A stretch of 64,000 nt of DNA from Microbispora rosea subsp. aerata (lineage in GTDB: Bacteria; Actinomycetota; Actinomycetes; Streptosporangiales; Streptosporangiaceae). How positions within the stretch are numbered: the first letter of the stretch is position 1; each line of letters begins with the position of its first letter. Positions 23,508-31,536 of the stretch are shown here, piece after piece. The notes beneath the pieces were generated by a model, which worked only from the letters and a program-made list of their open reading frames with translations, was not told the DNA's origin and made no database searches. Both the position numbers and the translations under genes were made by a program. Location: NCBI RefSeq assembly GCF_014647835.1, contig NZ_BMPY01000005.1, forward strand, positions 186,001-250,000. Reading direction: 5' to 3'.

Positions 23508-24503
23508 ATGGCGACGGCGCAGACGATCGGGAAGGCCCCCCGTGCGGGCGGGCGCGGGGTCCTGGCGGCCGACGTGTCCGTTCTGCTGGTGGCGGTGATC
23601 TGGGGGTCGAGCTACGTCGTCATGCAGGACGTCGGCGAGTCCGTGTCCGCGGCGAGCTTCCTGGCGCTGCGCTTCCTGACGGCGATCCCGGCCATGGTGC
23701 TCATGGCCGCGCCCACCCTGTCGAGGATCTCCCGGTCCGAGGTGCTCTCGGGGATCGTGTTCGGCTCGCTCTTGTACGGGATCCTCATCCTGGAGACCAT
23801 CGGCGTGCAGCACACCTCGGCGGCCAACTCCGGCTTCCTGATCACGGTCTCGGTCATCCTCGTCCCCGTCTTCGAGCGGATCGTCAGTCGGCGCAGGCAA
23901 CCGTTCATGGTGTACGCGGCGACGGTCACGGCCCTCGTCGGCTGCGGTCTGCTCCTCCTGTCGGACGGCCTGCATCCCCATCCCGGCGACTTGATCATCC
24001 TGGCGGCGGCGTTCGTGCGGGCCACTCAGATCACTCTCTTCGGCCGTGAAACCGCGGGAACCGGCCCTCAGTCGCTGCCGAATCTCACGCTGGTGGAGTT
24101 CGTCGTCGTGTTCCTCCTCGCCACGTTGACCTCTGTGCTCACAGGAACGCCGGTCTGGGAGGAGGCGGGGTCCGTCAGCGCCGGCGACTGGCTTCTCATC
24201 GCCTACCTCGGCGTCCTGGGCACGTCGTACTCGTTCTTCGTGCAGCTGCGGGCGGCCCGCCGGTCCAGCTCGACCCGAGTGGGCCTCATCCTGGCGACCG
24301 AGCCGCTGTTCGCGACGGCCTTCGCCCTCGTCGCCGCGCGGGAGAGCATCGGCGTCCCGCGGGGGCTGGGCGGCGCGCTGATCGTCGTCGCGGCGATCGT
24401 CGGACGGCGCTTCGAGGGGCGCGCCGCGCCGGCCGACCTCGACGGTCGCGCGATGCAACGGGTCGGCGCGCCGAGGCGGCAGAACGACGGCGTCGGCGCT
24501 TAG
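23508..24503 (+). CDS. EamA/DMT-superfamily exporter
   Basis: 331 residues from ATG 23508, chosen because GGGAGAGG lies just upstream; ATG 23478 would add ten residues but sits against the palindrome. Ten membrane helices in two EamA repeats are visible, opening with VSVLLVAVIWGSSYVVMQ and closing each repeat with GALIVVAAIVG-type helices. The second repeat has LILATEPLFATAFALVAARESI, the EamA hallmark. Family members export amino acids and other small metabolites. It faces away from the SHMT/aldolase gene, so it may export that pathway's amino-acid product. Confidence 0.85.
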   Translation: MATAQTIGKAPRAGGRGVLAADVSVLLVAVIWGSSYVVMQDVGESVSAASFLALRFLTAIPAMVLMAAPTLSRISRSEVLSGIVFGSLLYGILILETIGVQHTSAANSGFLITVSVILVPVFERIVSRRRQPFMVYAATVTALVGCGLLLLSDGLHPHPGDLIILAAAFVRATQITLFGRETAGTGPQSLPNLTLVEFVVVFLLATLTSVLTGTPVWEEAGSVSAGDWLLIAYLGVLGTSYSFFVQLRAARRSSSTRVGLILATEPLFATAFALVAARESIGVPRGLGGALIVVAAIVGRRFEGRAAPADLDGRAMQRVGAPRRQNDGVGA

Positions 24504-24544
24504 CGCTGCGCAGAGGGGGTCGTCCCCGAGGCCCCGGGCTGTCC

Positions 24545-24646
24545 CGCGCGGCGGCCTGCCGCAGCCCTGCGGTCATCTCGTCGCGGCGCGCGTACGCGGC
24601 GAGCCGCACTTCGCCGGTCGGGTCGGTGCGGGAGAGACGTCCTCAT
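24545..24646 (-). pseudogene. Decayed fragment of the beta-propeller lipoprotein gene
   Basis: Read on the minus strand from an ATG at 24646, this stretch matches the 5' end of the gene at 16998-18929 over about 80 bases with roughly 85 percent identity by eye, including GTGCGGCTCG and GACGAGATGACC. The signal-peptide coding part between the start and DPTGEVRLAAY is deleted, and the frame is broken. It looks like the remnant of a duplicated copy. Confidence 0.7.
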
Positions 24647-24683
24647 GCTCGGACGAGGGTCCGGGCTTGGAGTCCAAGATGTA

Positions 24684-24700
24684 GCCTAGGACTATTAGGC
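24684..24700. promoter_or_regulatory. Inverted repeat upstream of TetR gene
   Basis: GCCTA and TAGGC flank seven bases, about 40 bases before the TetR start, with related TAGGA sequences on either side. This is where a TetR autoregulatory operator is expected. Arms are short, so confidence is modest. Confidence 0.35.
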
Positions 24701-24739
24701 ACAGCCGAAGGATATTAGGAGCAGAAGGGCGGCTGGGAC

Positions 24740-25333
24740 ATGGCGCGGGCCGGGTTGACGGCGGATCGGGTCACGCTCGCCGCCGCCGAGCTGGCGGACG
24801 AGGTGGGGCTCGAGCACGTGACCATGTCGGCGGTCGCGCGGCGGCTCGGCGTGAAGGACGCCAGCCTCTACGCGCACGTCCGCGGCCTGGAGGACCTGCG
24901 TGGGCGCATCGCGCTGCTGGCGGCGGACGAGAAGACCCTCCGCATCGCGGAGGCGATCGCCGGGCGGGCCGGAAAGGACGCGCTGGTGGCGTACGCGAAC
25001 GCCTGGCGCGAGTACGCCCGCGATCATCCGGGCCGCTACGCGGCGACGCAGATCCCGATCCAGATCGACCCCGAACTCGCAGCGAAGGCCCCCGGGCCGC
25101 GACGCGCCGTCGAGCTGACGTACGGCATGCTGCGCGCCTACGCGCTGCAGGAGCCCGACCTGACCGACGCGGTCCGGCTGATGCGCAGCACGCTCCACGG
25201 CTTCACCAGCCTGGAGGCCGCGGGCGGGTTCGCGCACCAGCGCCCGGCGGAGGACTCCTGGGTCCGCTGCCTCGACGCCCTGCACAGCCTCCTGGAGCGC
25301 TGGCCCGCACGCGACGAAGGAGACCCGGCATGA
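24740..25333 (+). CDS. TetR-family transcriptional regulator
   Basis: 197 residues. The N-terminal DNA-binding domain reads VTLAAAELADEVGLEHVTMSAVARRLGVKDASLYAHVRG in total; key pieces are VTMSAVARRLGV and ASLYAHVRG, the helix-turn-helix. The C-terminal ligand domain has the ALVAYANAWREYARDHPGRY and HGFTSLEAAGGF (WHG-type) segments. It is translationally coupled to the next gene through an ATGA overlap. It probably controls itself and that gene. Confidence 0.88.
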   Translation: MARAGLTADRVTLAAAELADEVGLEHVTMSAVARRLGVKDASLYAHVRGLEDLRGRIALLAADEKTLRIAEAIAGRAGKDALVAYANAWREYARDHPGRYAATQIPIQIDPELAAKAPGPRRAVELTYGMLRAYALQEPDLTDAVRLMRSTLHGFTSLEAAGGFAHQRPAEDSWVRCLDALHSLLERWPARDEGDPA

Positions 25334-25848
25334 CCGGCCCGGCCGTCGGCCGCCTCCGCGTGGACGGCGCCACCCTGCAGTTGACGCCCGCGGCGGCGGT
25401 GTTCGCGGCCGGCCTCAGGCGGCCGGGCGCCGGATCCGCCGGCGCCGTCCACGCCGGACCCGCCGACGCCGCCGAATCCCTCGACGCTACCGAGTCCGCG
25501 AACGCCGCCGGATCAGCCGAATCCGCGGACGCCGCGCCGGCTGCCGCGCTGCCGCCCGGGGCGGCGGCCCGAGCCGAGCGGACGATGGCGGACATGCCTT
25601 ATTTCCTGGGTCGCATCGTGCCGAGCTTCATGGCGTACCGGCCGGACGTGGACCGCCTGCGGGCACTGTCGGACCGGCTCGTGCTCGCGGCCGGAACGGA
25701 CTCGCGCGGCGAGCTGCCCTACCGTCCCGCCGCGTTCCTGGCCGAGCGGTTCGGCATGAGGCTCGTCCACTTCCCGGGCGGGCACACGGGGTTCACCACG
25801 CACCCCGCCGAGTTCGGCAAGACGCTCCGCGCTGTGCCGGGCTCCTAG
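25330..25848 (+). CDS. Truncated alpha/beta hydrolase lacking the nucleophile region
   Basis: 172 residues starting at an ATG that overlaps the TetR stop (ATGA). Residues 1-20 (GRLRVDGATLQLTP) resemble the start of an alpha/beta hydrolase. Residues ~30-85 are a low-complexity Ala/Ser/Asp/Glu stretch (DATESANAAGSAESADAA). From ~88 onward the sequence is a normal hydrolase C-terminus, with LVLAAGTDSRG (acid loop) and FPGGHTGFTTHP (catalytic His). The central part that would hold GxSxG is missing, so it cannot be a conventional esterase. It could be an internally deleted, decaying gene. Confidence 0.65.
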   Translation: MTGPAVGRLRVDGATLQLTPAAAVFAAGLRRPGAGSAGAVHAGPADAAESLDATESANAAGSAESADAAPAAALPPGAAARAERTMADMPYFLGRIVPSFMAYRPDVDRLRALSDRLVLAAGTDSRGELPYRPAAFLAERFGMRLVHFPGGHTGFTTHPAEFGKTLRAVPGS

Positions 25849-26034
25849 CCGGCGGGGCGTCCGCGAGCCTTGGCCGGGCAGGTGGCCGCGCCGGAAGGGG
25901 CATGCGGTCCGCGGCGAAAGTCTGCTCCGCCGGGCCTGCGCCGCGGTCCTCGCGCTGGTCCGCTCGGCTTCCTCCGCCCCCGGTGAACGTCGGCGGGCAA
26001 GGCGCCGGACATCGTTCTTTACTTACCAGTAGCC

Positions 26035-27621
26035 ATGAGTCAAGCCCCGGAATATTCTTCCGTCATGGGTGCCATGAATCGGACGCTCGACGCGGCCATG
26101 GTCGACCGGATCCTCACGCACGTCTCCTCCGAGGGCAAGACAAGGGAGATCCTCGCGCCGTTCACCGGCAAGGTCCTGGCCGAGGTCCCGATCTCCACCC
26201 CCGAGGACGTCCGCGTGGCGTACGCGAAAGCCAGAGCGGCGCAGGAGGCCTGGGCGGCGCTGCCGGTCCGCGAGCGGGTCAAGCCCTTCCTGCGGCTCCA
26301 CGACGCGATGCTCGACCGCCGCCGGGAGCTGCTCGACATCGTGCAGTGGGAGACCGGCAAGGCGCGGCGTCACGCGCACGAGGAGCTGCTTCACGTCGTG
26401 GGCTGCACGCTGTACTACGCCCGGCGGGCGGCCGGGCTGCTGGAGCCGCAGCGCAGGCAGGGCATCTTCCCGGTCGCCACGAGGGTGACGGAGCTGCGCC
26501 ACCCGAAGGGCGTGGTCGCGGTGATCAGCCCGTGGAACTACCCGCTGGCCCTCGGCGTGACCGACGTGGCCCCCGCGCTGATCGCGGGCAACGCGGTCGT
26601 GCACAAGCCCGACACCCAGACCCCGCTGTCCACGCTGTGGACGATCGACCTGCTCGCGGAGCTGGGGATGCCGCGCGACATCTGGCAGGTCGTGCTCGGC
26701 GACCCGGAGGACGTCGGCGGCCCGCTGCTCGACGGCGCCGACTACGTCGCGTTCACCGGCTCGACGCGCGGCGGGCGCAAGATCGCCGAGGAGGCGGCCA
26801 AGCGGCTCATCGGCTGCTCGCTGGAGCTCGGCGGCAAGAACCCGATGATCGTGTTCGACGACGCCGACCTCGACCTGGCCGCGCAGGGCGCGATCCGGGC
26901 CTGCTTCGCCAACGCCGGGCAGCTGTGCATCTCGATCGAGCGCCTGTACGTGCACGAGGCGGTCGCCGACGCCTTCCGGGACAAGTTCGTCCGCGCGGTG
27001 AAGAACATGAAGATCGGCCCCGGTCTCGACTGGGACGTGCAGATGGGCTCGCTCACCTCCGCCAGGCAGCTCGACACGGTCGCCGCGCACGTGGAGGACG
27101 CGGTCGCCAAGGGCGCCACGGTGCTGGCCGGCGGCCGGCCCCGCCCCGACCTCGGCCCGTTCTTCTACGAGCCGACCGTGCTCGACGGCGTCGGCGAGGA
27201 CATGACCGTCTGCCGCGACGAGACGTTCGGGCCGGTCGTGTCGCTCTACCGCTTCAGGACCGAGGACGAGGCGATCCGCGCGGCCAACGACACGGCGTAC
27301 GGGCTGAACGCCTCGATCTGGACGAAGGACCTGGCGCGGGGCCGCCGCCTCGCCGCCCGCGTCAAGGCGGGCACCGTCAACGTCAACGAGGGGTACGGCT
27401 CGACGTACGGCTCGTACGACGCGCCGATGGGCGGGATGAAGTCGTCCGGGATCGGCCGCCGCCACGGGGCCGAAGGCCTGCTGAAGTACACCGAGATCCA
27501 GACGGTGGCCAGCCAGGCCGCGTGGCTGGGCTTCGAGCCGATCCTCGGCATGACCTACGACAAATACACCGACACGCTCGCGACGCTGCTCAAGACCATG
27601 AAGCGGCTCCACCTGAGGTGA
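26035..27621 (+). CDS. gabD2: Succinic-semialdehyde dehydrogenase (NADP-type aldehyde dehydrogenase)
   Basis: 528 residues. Catalytic residues are visible: VISPWNYPL (oxyanion Asn), VAFTGSTRGG (cofactor loop), LELGGKNP (general-base Glu) and NAGQLCISIER with the nucleophile Cys near residue 301. DETFGPVVSLYRF and NVNEGYGS complete the family pattern. It oxidises succinic semialdehyde to succinate in the cytoplasm, in the actinobacterial GabD2 group. The gene is 17 bases from the next gene and forms a two-gene unit with the GMC oxidoreductase, a pairing often seen near guaA in actinomycetes. Confidence 0.85.
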   Translation: MSQAPEYSSVMGAMNRTLDAAMVDRILTHVSSEGKTREILAPFTGKVLAEVPISTPEDVRVAYAKARAAQEAWAALPVRERVKPFLRLHDAMLDRRRELLDIVQWETGKARRHAHEELLHVVGCTLYYARRAAGLLEPQRRQGIFPVATRVTELRHPKGVVAVISPWNYPLALGVTDVAPALIAGNAVVHKPDTQTPLSTLWTIDLLAELGMPRDIWQVVLGDPEDVGGPLLDGADYVAFTGSTRGGRKIAEEAAKRLIGCSLELGGKNPMIVFDDADLDLAAQGAIRACFANAGQLCISIERLYVHEAVADAFRDKFVRAVKNMKIGPGLDWDVQMGSLTSARQLDTVAAHVEDAVAKGATVLAGGRPRPDLGPFFYEPTVLDGVGEDMTVCRDETFGPVVSLYRFRTEDEAIRAANDTAYGLNASIWTKDLARGRRLAARVKAGTVNVNEGYGSTYGSYDAPMGGMKSSGIGRRHGAEGLLKYTEIQTVASQAAWLGFEPILGMTYDKYTDTLATLLKTMKRLHLR

Positions 27622-27638
27622 GCGGGGAGGGCAGGGCG

Positions 27639-29360
27639 GTGGACTACGACGTCGTGGTGATCGGATCGGGGTTCGGCGGGAGCGTGACCGCGCTGCGGCT
27701 CACCGAGAAGGGATACCGGGTCGGGGTTCTGGAGGCCGGCCGCAGGTTCGACGAGCGGACCCTTCCCAAGACCTCCTGGCGGGCCAGGGACTTCCTGTGG
27801 GCCCCGAAGCTCGGCCTGAAGGGCATCCAGCGCATCCACGTCGTGCGCGGTTCCAACGGCGTGATGGTGCTGGCCGGCGCCGGGGTCGGGGGCGGCTCGC
27901 TCGTCTACGCCAACACCCTCTACGAGCCGCTCGACCCGTTCTTCCGCGATCCCCAGTGGGCGCACATCACCGACTGGAAGGCCGAGCTCGCGCCGTATTA
28001 CGACCAGGCCAAACGGATGCTCGGCGTGGTGGACAACCCGACGATGACCCCCGCCGACGAGGTGATGAAGAAGGTCGCCGAGCGGATGGGCGTCGGCGAC
28101 ACCTTCCATCTCGCCCCGGTCGGGGTGTTTTTCGGCGAGCCCGGGGTCGAGGTGGACGACCCCTACTTCGGCGGCGTGGGGCCGCGCCGCCGGGGCTGCA
28201 TCGAGTGCGGCGAATGCATGACCGGCTGCCGCCACGGCGCCAAGAACATGCTCATCAAGAACTACCTCTACCTGGCCGAGAGGGCCGGGGCGAGGGTCCA
28301 CCCGGAAACCACCGTGACCGGCGTGCGGCCGATCGCGGGCGGTTACGAGATCACCGTGAAGCGCACGGGACTGTTCGGCCCGACCCGCACGCTGACCGCC
28401 GAGCAGGTGGTCTTCGCCGCCGGGACGTACGGCACGCAGCACCTGCTCCACCGGCTCAAGGCGACCACGCTGCCCCGGATCTCACCCCGGCTGGGCGCGC
28501 TGACCAGGACGAACTCCGAGGCCCTGCTCGGGTTCGAGCGGCCGGACACCAAGGGCGTCAAACTCAACCGGGGCGTGGCGATCACCTCCTCGTTCCACCC
28601 GGACGCCGAGACGCACATCGAGCCGGTCAGGTACGGCGACGGCTCCAACGCCATGGGACTGCTGCGCACGCTGCTCGTGGACGGCGGCGGGCGGGCCCCG
28701 CGCTGGCTGAAGTTCCTCGGCGCGGCGCTGCGGCGGCCACACCTGCTGCCCCGGCTGTTCCAGCTCCGCCGCTGGTCGGAGCGCACCATCGTCACCCTGG
28801 TCATGCAGGCCAAGGACAACTCGATCACGCTCTCGCTGAAGGGCGGCAAACTGCGGGCGGAACCGGGCCACGGCGAGCCGCACCCCGCCTGGATCCCCGC
28901 CGGGCACCAGGCCACCCGTCTGGCGGCCGAGGAGATCGGCGGCCTTCCCGGCGGCTCCTGGCTCGACCTGTTCGACATCCCGGCGACCGCGCACTTCCTC
29001 GGCGGCTGCGCGATCGGCGACTCGCCGGAGACCGGCGTGATCGACCCCTACCACCGGCTCTACGGGTATGAGGGACTGCACGTCGTGGACGGCTCGGCCA
29101 TGTCGGCCAACCCCGGCGTGAACCCCTCGCTCACGATCACGGCGCAGGCCGAGCGGGCGATGGCGTTGTGGCCCAACAAGGGCGAGCCCGACCCCCGGCC
29201 CGCCCTCGGCTCGCCGTACGTGCGGCTTTCGCCGGTCGCGCCGGTGCGGCCGGTCGTCCCCGCCGCCGCGCCGGGCGCGCTGCGCCTGCCGATCGTACGG
29301 ATCACCTCAGGCGGGACGGCGGGACACGCGCCACGCCCGGACGAGACCCCGGGCACCTGA
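27639..29360 (+). CDS. GMC-family FAD oxidoreductase (cholesterol-oxidase-like)
   Basis: 573 residues from a GTG at 27639 with GGGGAGGG eight bases upstream; a GTG at 27618 overlapping the previous stop is the alternative. The N-terminus has the FAD Rossmann motif VVVIGSGFGGS (residues ~5-15). A Cys-rich segment CIECGECMTGCRHGAKN lies near residue 190, the VVDGSAMSANPGVNPSLTITA motif is near the C-terminus, and HFLGGCAIG supplies the catalytic His region. The Cys-rich motif is conserved in ChoD-type proteins of mycobacteria and may bind an iron-sulfur or zinc centre. The substrate is unknown. Confidence 0.82.
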   Translation: MDYDVVVIGSGFGGSVTALRLTEKGYRVGVLEAGRRFDERTLPKTSWRARDFLWAPKLGLKGIQRIHVVRGSNGVMVLAGAGVGGGSLVYANTLYEPLDPFFRDPQWAHITDWKAELAPYYDQAKRMLGVVDNPTMTPADEVMKKVAERMGVGDTFHLAPVGVFFGEPGVEVDDPYFGGVGPRRRGCIECGECMTGCRHGAKNMLIKNYLYLAERAGARVHPETTVTGVRPIAGGYEITVKRTGLFGPTRTLTAEQVVFAAGTYGTQHLLHRLKATTLPRISPRLGALTRTNSEALLGFERPDTKGVKLNRGVAITSSFHPDAETHIEPVRYGDGSNAMGLLRTLLVDGGGRAPRWLKFLGAALRRPHLLPRLFQLRRWSERTIVTLVMQAKDNSITLSLKGGKLRAEPGHGEPHPAWIPAGHQATRLAAEEIGGLPGGSWLDLFDIPATAHFLGGCAIGDSPETGVIDPYHRLYGYEGLHVVDGSAMSANPGVNPSLTITAQAERAMALWPNKGEPDPRPALGSPYVRLSPVAPVRPVVPAAAPGALRLPIVRITSGGTAGHAPRPDETPGT

Positions 29361-29369
29361 ACGCCGGGT

Positions 29370-29405
29370 CGTCGCCGCCCTGCCGGCGGACCACGGGCGG
29401 CGACG
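29370..29405. terminator. Bidirectional hairpin between GMC and MarR genes
   Basis: CGTCGCCGCCC (29370-29380) pairs perfectly with GGGCGGCGACG (29395-29405) across a 14-base loop, ten bases after the GMC stop. It lies between two convergent genes, where a shared terminator is expected. No T tract is visible, as is normal for high-GC actinomycetes. Confidence 0.65.
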
Positions 29406-29469
29406 GACAGCGCCCGAGCGGTGCACGGGCCGGCCGAGACGGGCCCGGGCGTGGCTCAGCCGGGGCGGT

Positions 29470-29979
29470 TCAGTCGTCGACGCAGGGTGACTGCAGGGCC
29501 TCGCGGCAGGTGTTGTCCCGGATCACGGCGAGCAACGAGCACAGCGTCTCGACCTGTTCCGTCGTCAGACCGCGGGCGAGCCTGCGGTGGACCTCCTCCT
29601 CGATGCGGCGCAACCGGGGACGCAGGTCGTCGCCCTTCGGGGTCGTGCTCACGATGCTGAGCCGCCGGTTCGTCGCGCACGGCGAGCGGCTTATCAGGCC
29701 GCTGCGTTCCAGGCGCTGGAGGCTCTTGGTCATCGTGGACATGTCGATGCCGAGCTTCGCCGCGAGCTTGTTCTGGAACTGCGGGCCGTGCTCCCACAGC
29801 ATGTTGAGCACGCGGTCCTGGCCCGGGTAGAGGTCGATCTCCGCGAGCAGAGCGGCCAGCAGGACCCGGTGTCCCTTCGACGCCGCCGCCATGAGGCATC
29901 CCAGGGAGTCCTCATCGTGGCTGGGCAGCGGGGAGCATGCCGAGGCGTCCACCGCCGGGGACTCCAGCCTCTCCGCCAT
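29470..29979 (-). CDS. MarR-family transcriptional regulator
   Basis: 169 residues from ATG 29979; GAGGAGG lies six bases upstream, which favours it over the GTG at 29994. The winged helix is visible: LYPGQDRVLNMLWEHGPQ, then NKLAAKLGIDMSTMTKSLQRLE (recognition helix STMTKSLQRLE) and the wing SPCATNRRLSIVSTTPKG. A C-terminal CREALQSPCVDD has Cys residues that could sense electrophiles, but this is conjecture. It is divergent from the Old-Yellow-Enzyme gene and very likely represses it. Confidence 0.88.
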   Translation of the reverse strand: MAERLESPAVDASACSPLPSHDEDSLGCLMAAASKGHRVLLAALLAEIDLYPGQDRVLNMLWEHGPQFQNKLAAKLGIDMSTMTKSLQRLERSGLISRSPCATNRRLSIVSTTPKGDDLRPRLRRIEEEVHRRLARGLTTEQVETLCSLLAVIRDNTCREALQSPCVDD

Positions 29980-30020
29980 CGATGACCTCCTCACCGCGTC
30001 ATCGTACTCCTTGCATATTG

Positions 30021-30061
30021 GCCGACCAAGTTGTAGAACTGAACGCGGCTAGTTGGTCGGC
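30021..30061. promoter_or_regulatory. MarR operator region
   Basis: GCCGACCAA (30021-30029) and TTGGTCGGC (30053-30061) are perfect 9-base inverted arms with a 23-base gap, inside the divergent 112-base gap between the MarR and OYE genes. A second half-palindrome TTGGCCGACCAA overlaps the left arm. The layout suits two MarR dimer sites blocking both promoters. Confidence 0.6.
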
Positions 30062-30091
30062 AAAGTTGGCTGTCAAATATGGAGGTCCGCC

Positions 30092-31168
30092 ATGTTCACG
30101 CCCTTCGAGCTCGGTTCGCTGCGCCTACCCCACCGCCTGGCGATGGCCCCGATGACGCGATCACGCTCGTACGTCGACGGCATCCCGTCGCCGCTGGCGC
30201 CGCTCTACTACGGCCAGCGCGCGTCCGCCGCCCTGATCATCACCGAGGGGATCCAGCCCAGCCCGGCCGGGCAGGGCTACATGAACACGCCGGGGCTGCA
30301 CACCGACCAGCAGGTGGCCGGGTGGCGGGAGGTGACCGACGCCGTCCACGCCGCCGGAGGACGGATCTTCGCCCAGATCATGCATGCCGGCATGGTCGGT
30401 CACCCCGACAACACCGGGGCCGTCCCCCTCGCGCCCTCGGCCGTACGGCCGGACGGGCTGCAGATCTTCACGCCGAGCGGGTTGCAGGACCTTCCCATTC
30501 CACGGGAGTTGACCACCGAGGAGGTGGAGGCGACCGTACGGGACTTCGCCGCGGCGGCGCGCCGCGCGGTGGACGCGGGGTTCGACGGTGTCGAGCTGCA
30601 CGGGGCCAACGGCTATCTCATCCACCAGTTCCTGTCCCAGAACGTCAACCTGCGCGGCGACCGGTACGGCGGCTCGATCGCCGGCCGCATCAGGTTCGCG
30701 GTGGAGACCGCCAAGGCGGTGGCCGAGGAGATCGGCCCGGACCGGGTGGGGATCAGGCTGTCGCCCACCAACGGCGCCCAGGGACTGGTGGAGGACGACG
30801 CGCACGAGCTCTACCCGGCTCTCGTGTCCGAGCTCGCCGAACTCGACCTGGTCTACCTGCACCTGATCGCGACCGGCGGCGACGAGCTCAACGCGCGCAT
30901 CCGCGACCTGTGGCCGAACGCCCTGGTGGTCAACGACCCCGAGGGCGCCGACCCGGCCGGCACCGCGGCCAAGTGGCTGGAGTGGGGCGCCGACGTGGTC
31001 TCGATCGGCAGGGCGTTCCTGGCCAACCCCGACCTGCCGCTGCGCCTGCGTCTCGGCGCGCCGCTCAACGAGCCCGACCTCAGCCTGTCCTTCGGCGGCG
31101 ACCACCGGGGCTACACCGACTACCCGGCGCTCGGCCCGCACCCGGCCGCCGAGCCCGCGGCGGTCTGA
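30092..31168 (+). CDS. Old Yellow Enzyme / alkene reductase (NADH:flavin oxidoreductase)
   Basis: 358 residues from ATG 30092, six bases after GGAGG. It is an FMN TIM barrel that reduces activated alkenes such as enones and nitro compounds. Visible features are AMAPMTRSRS (FMN cradle), QIMHAGMVGHPDN, FDGVELHGANGYLIHQFLSQNVN in parts (ELHGANGYL and HQFLSQNVNLRGDRYGG are the family hallmark), and VSIGRAFLANPDLP at the end. Regulation by the divergent MarR fits a stress response to electrophiles. The native substrate is unknown. Confidence 0.9.
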   Translation: MFTPFELGSLRLPHRLAMAPMTRSRSYVDGIPSPLAPLYYGQRASAALIITEGIQPSPAGQGYMNTPGLHTDQQVAGWREVTDAVHAAGGRIFAQIMHAGMVGHPDNTGAVPLAPSAVRPDGLQIFTPSGLQDLPIPRELTTEEVEATVRDFAAAARRAVDAGFDGVELHGANGYLIHQFLSQNVNLRGDRYGGSIAGRIRFAVETAKAVAEEIGPDRVGIRLSPTNGAQGLVEDDAHELYPALVSELAELDLVYLHLIATGGDELNARIRDLWPNALVVNDPEGADPAGTAAKWLEWGADVVSIGRAFLANPDLPLRLRLGAPLNEPDLSLSFGGDHRGYTDYPALGPHPAAEPAAV

Positions 31169-31536
31169 CAAGCGGCCACAGCGGCCGAGCGGGCAGCGGT
31201 CCCACACCGGGCGGGCAGCGGCCGCGGGTTGGGCCGGCCGGGGAGCGTCTGACACATGCCGCCCGTACGCGAGCGCGGATCCGGGGGGATGCGTCGCAAG
31301 GCCGAGGAGGAGCTGATAACGGCGTTATCGGCGACGGCTCCGGGCCCCGCGGAGATCGCGAGCCCGCGGGGCTCTGCGTGGGCAGGGCGACAACGCGGAG
31401 AGGCGCCGCCTGGGCCACGCGGCATGTCAGAGACGGCCCGGCGCAGCGGGCCGGGCGGGCAGCGTCACCGCGCCGATAGACTGGCGTTACCGCCGCTCCC
31501 TTCAACCGCCTCGCTGCCTCCTGGGGGTCTTTTCCA
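31169..31536. other. Gap before guaA
   Basis: 368 bases with no convincing gene. It holds GATAAC-GGC-GTTATC, a 15-base near-perfect palindrome at 31315-31329, and probably the guaA promoter. No riboswitch-like conserved domain was recognised. Confidence 0.5.

Noticed and set aside
25902-27638. Upstream extension of the GMC oxidoreductase frame through the dehydrogenase gene
   Set aside because: It overlaps a clear dehydrogenase gene in another frame and encodes no conserved sequence; the ribosome site at 27624-27631 marks the true start.
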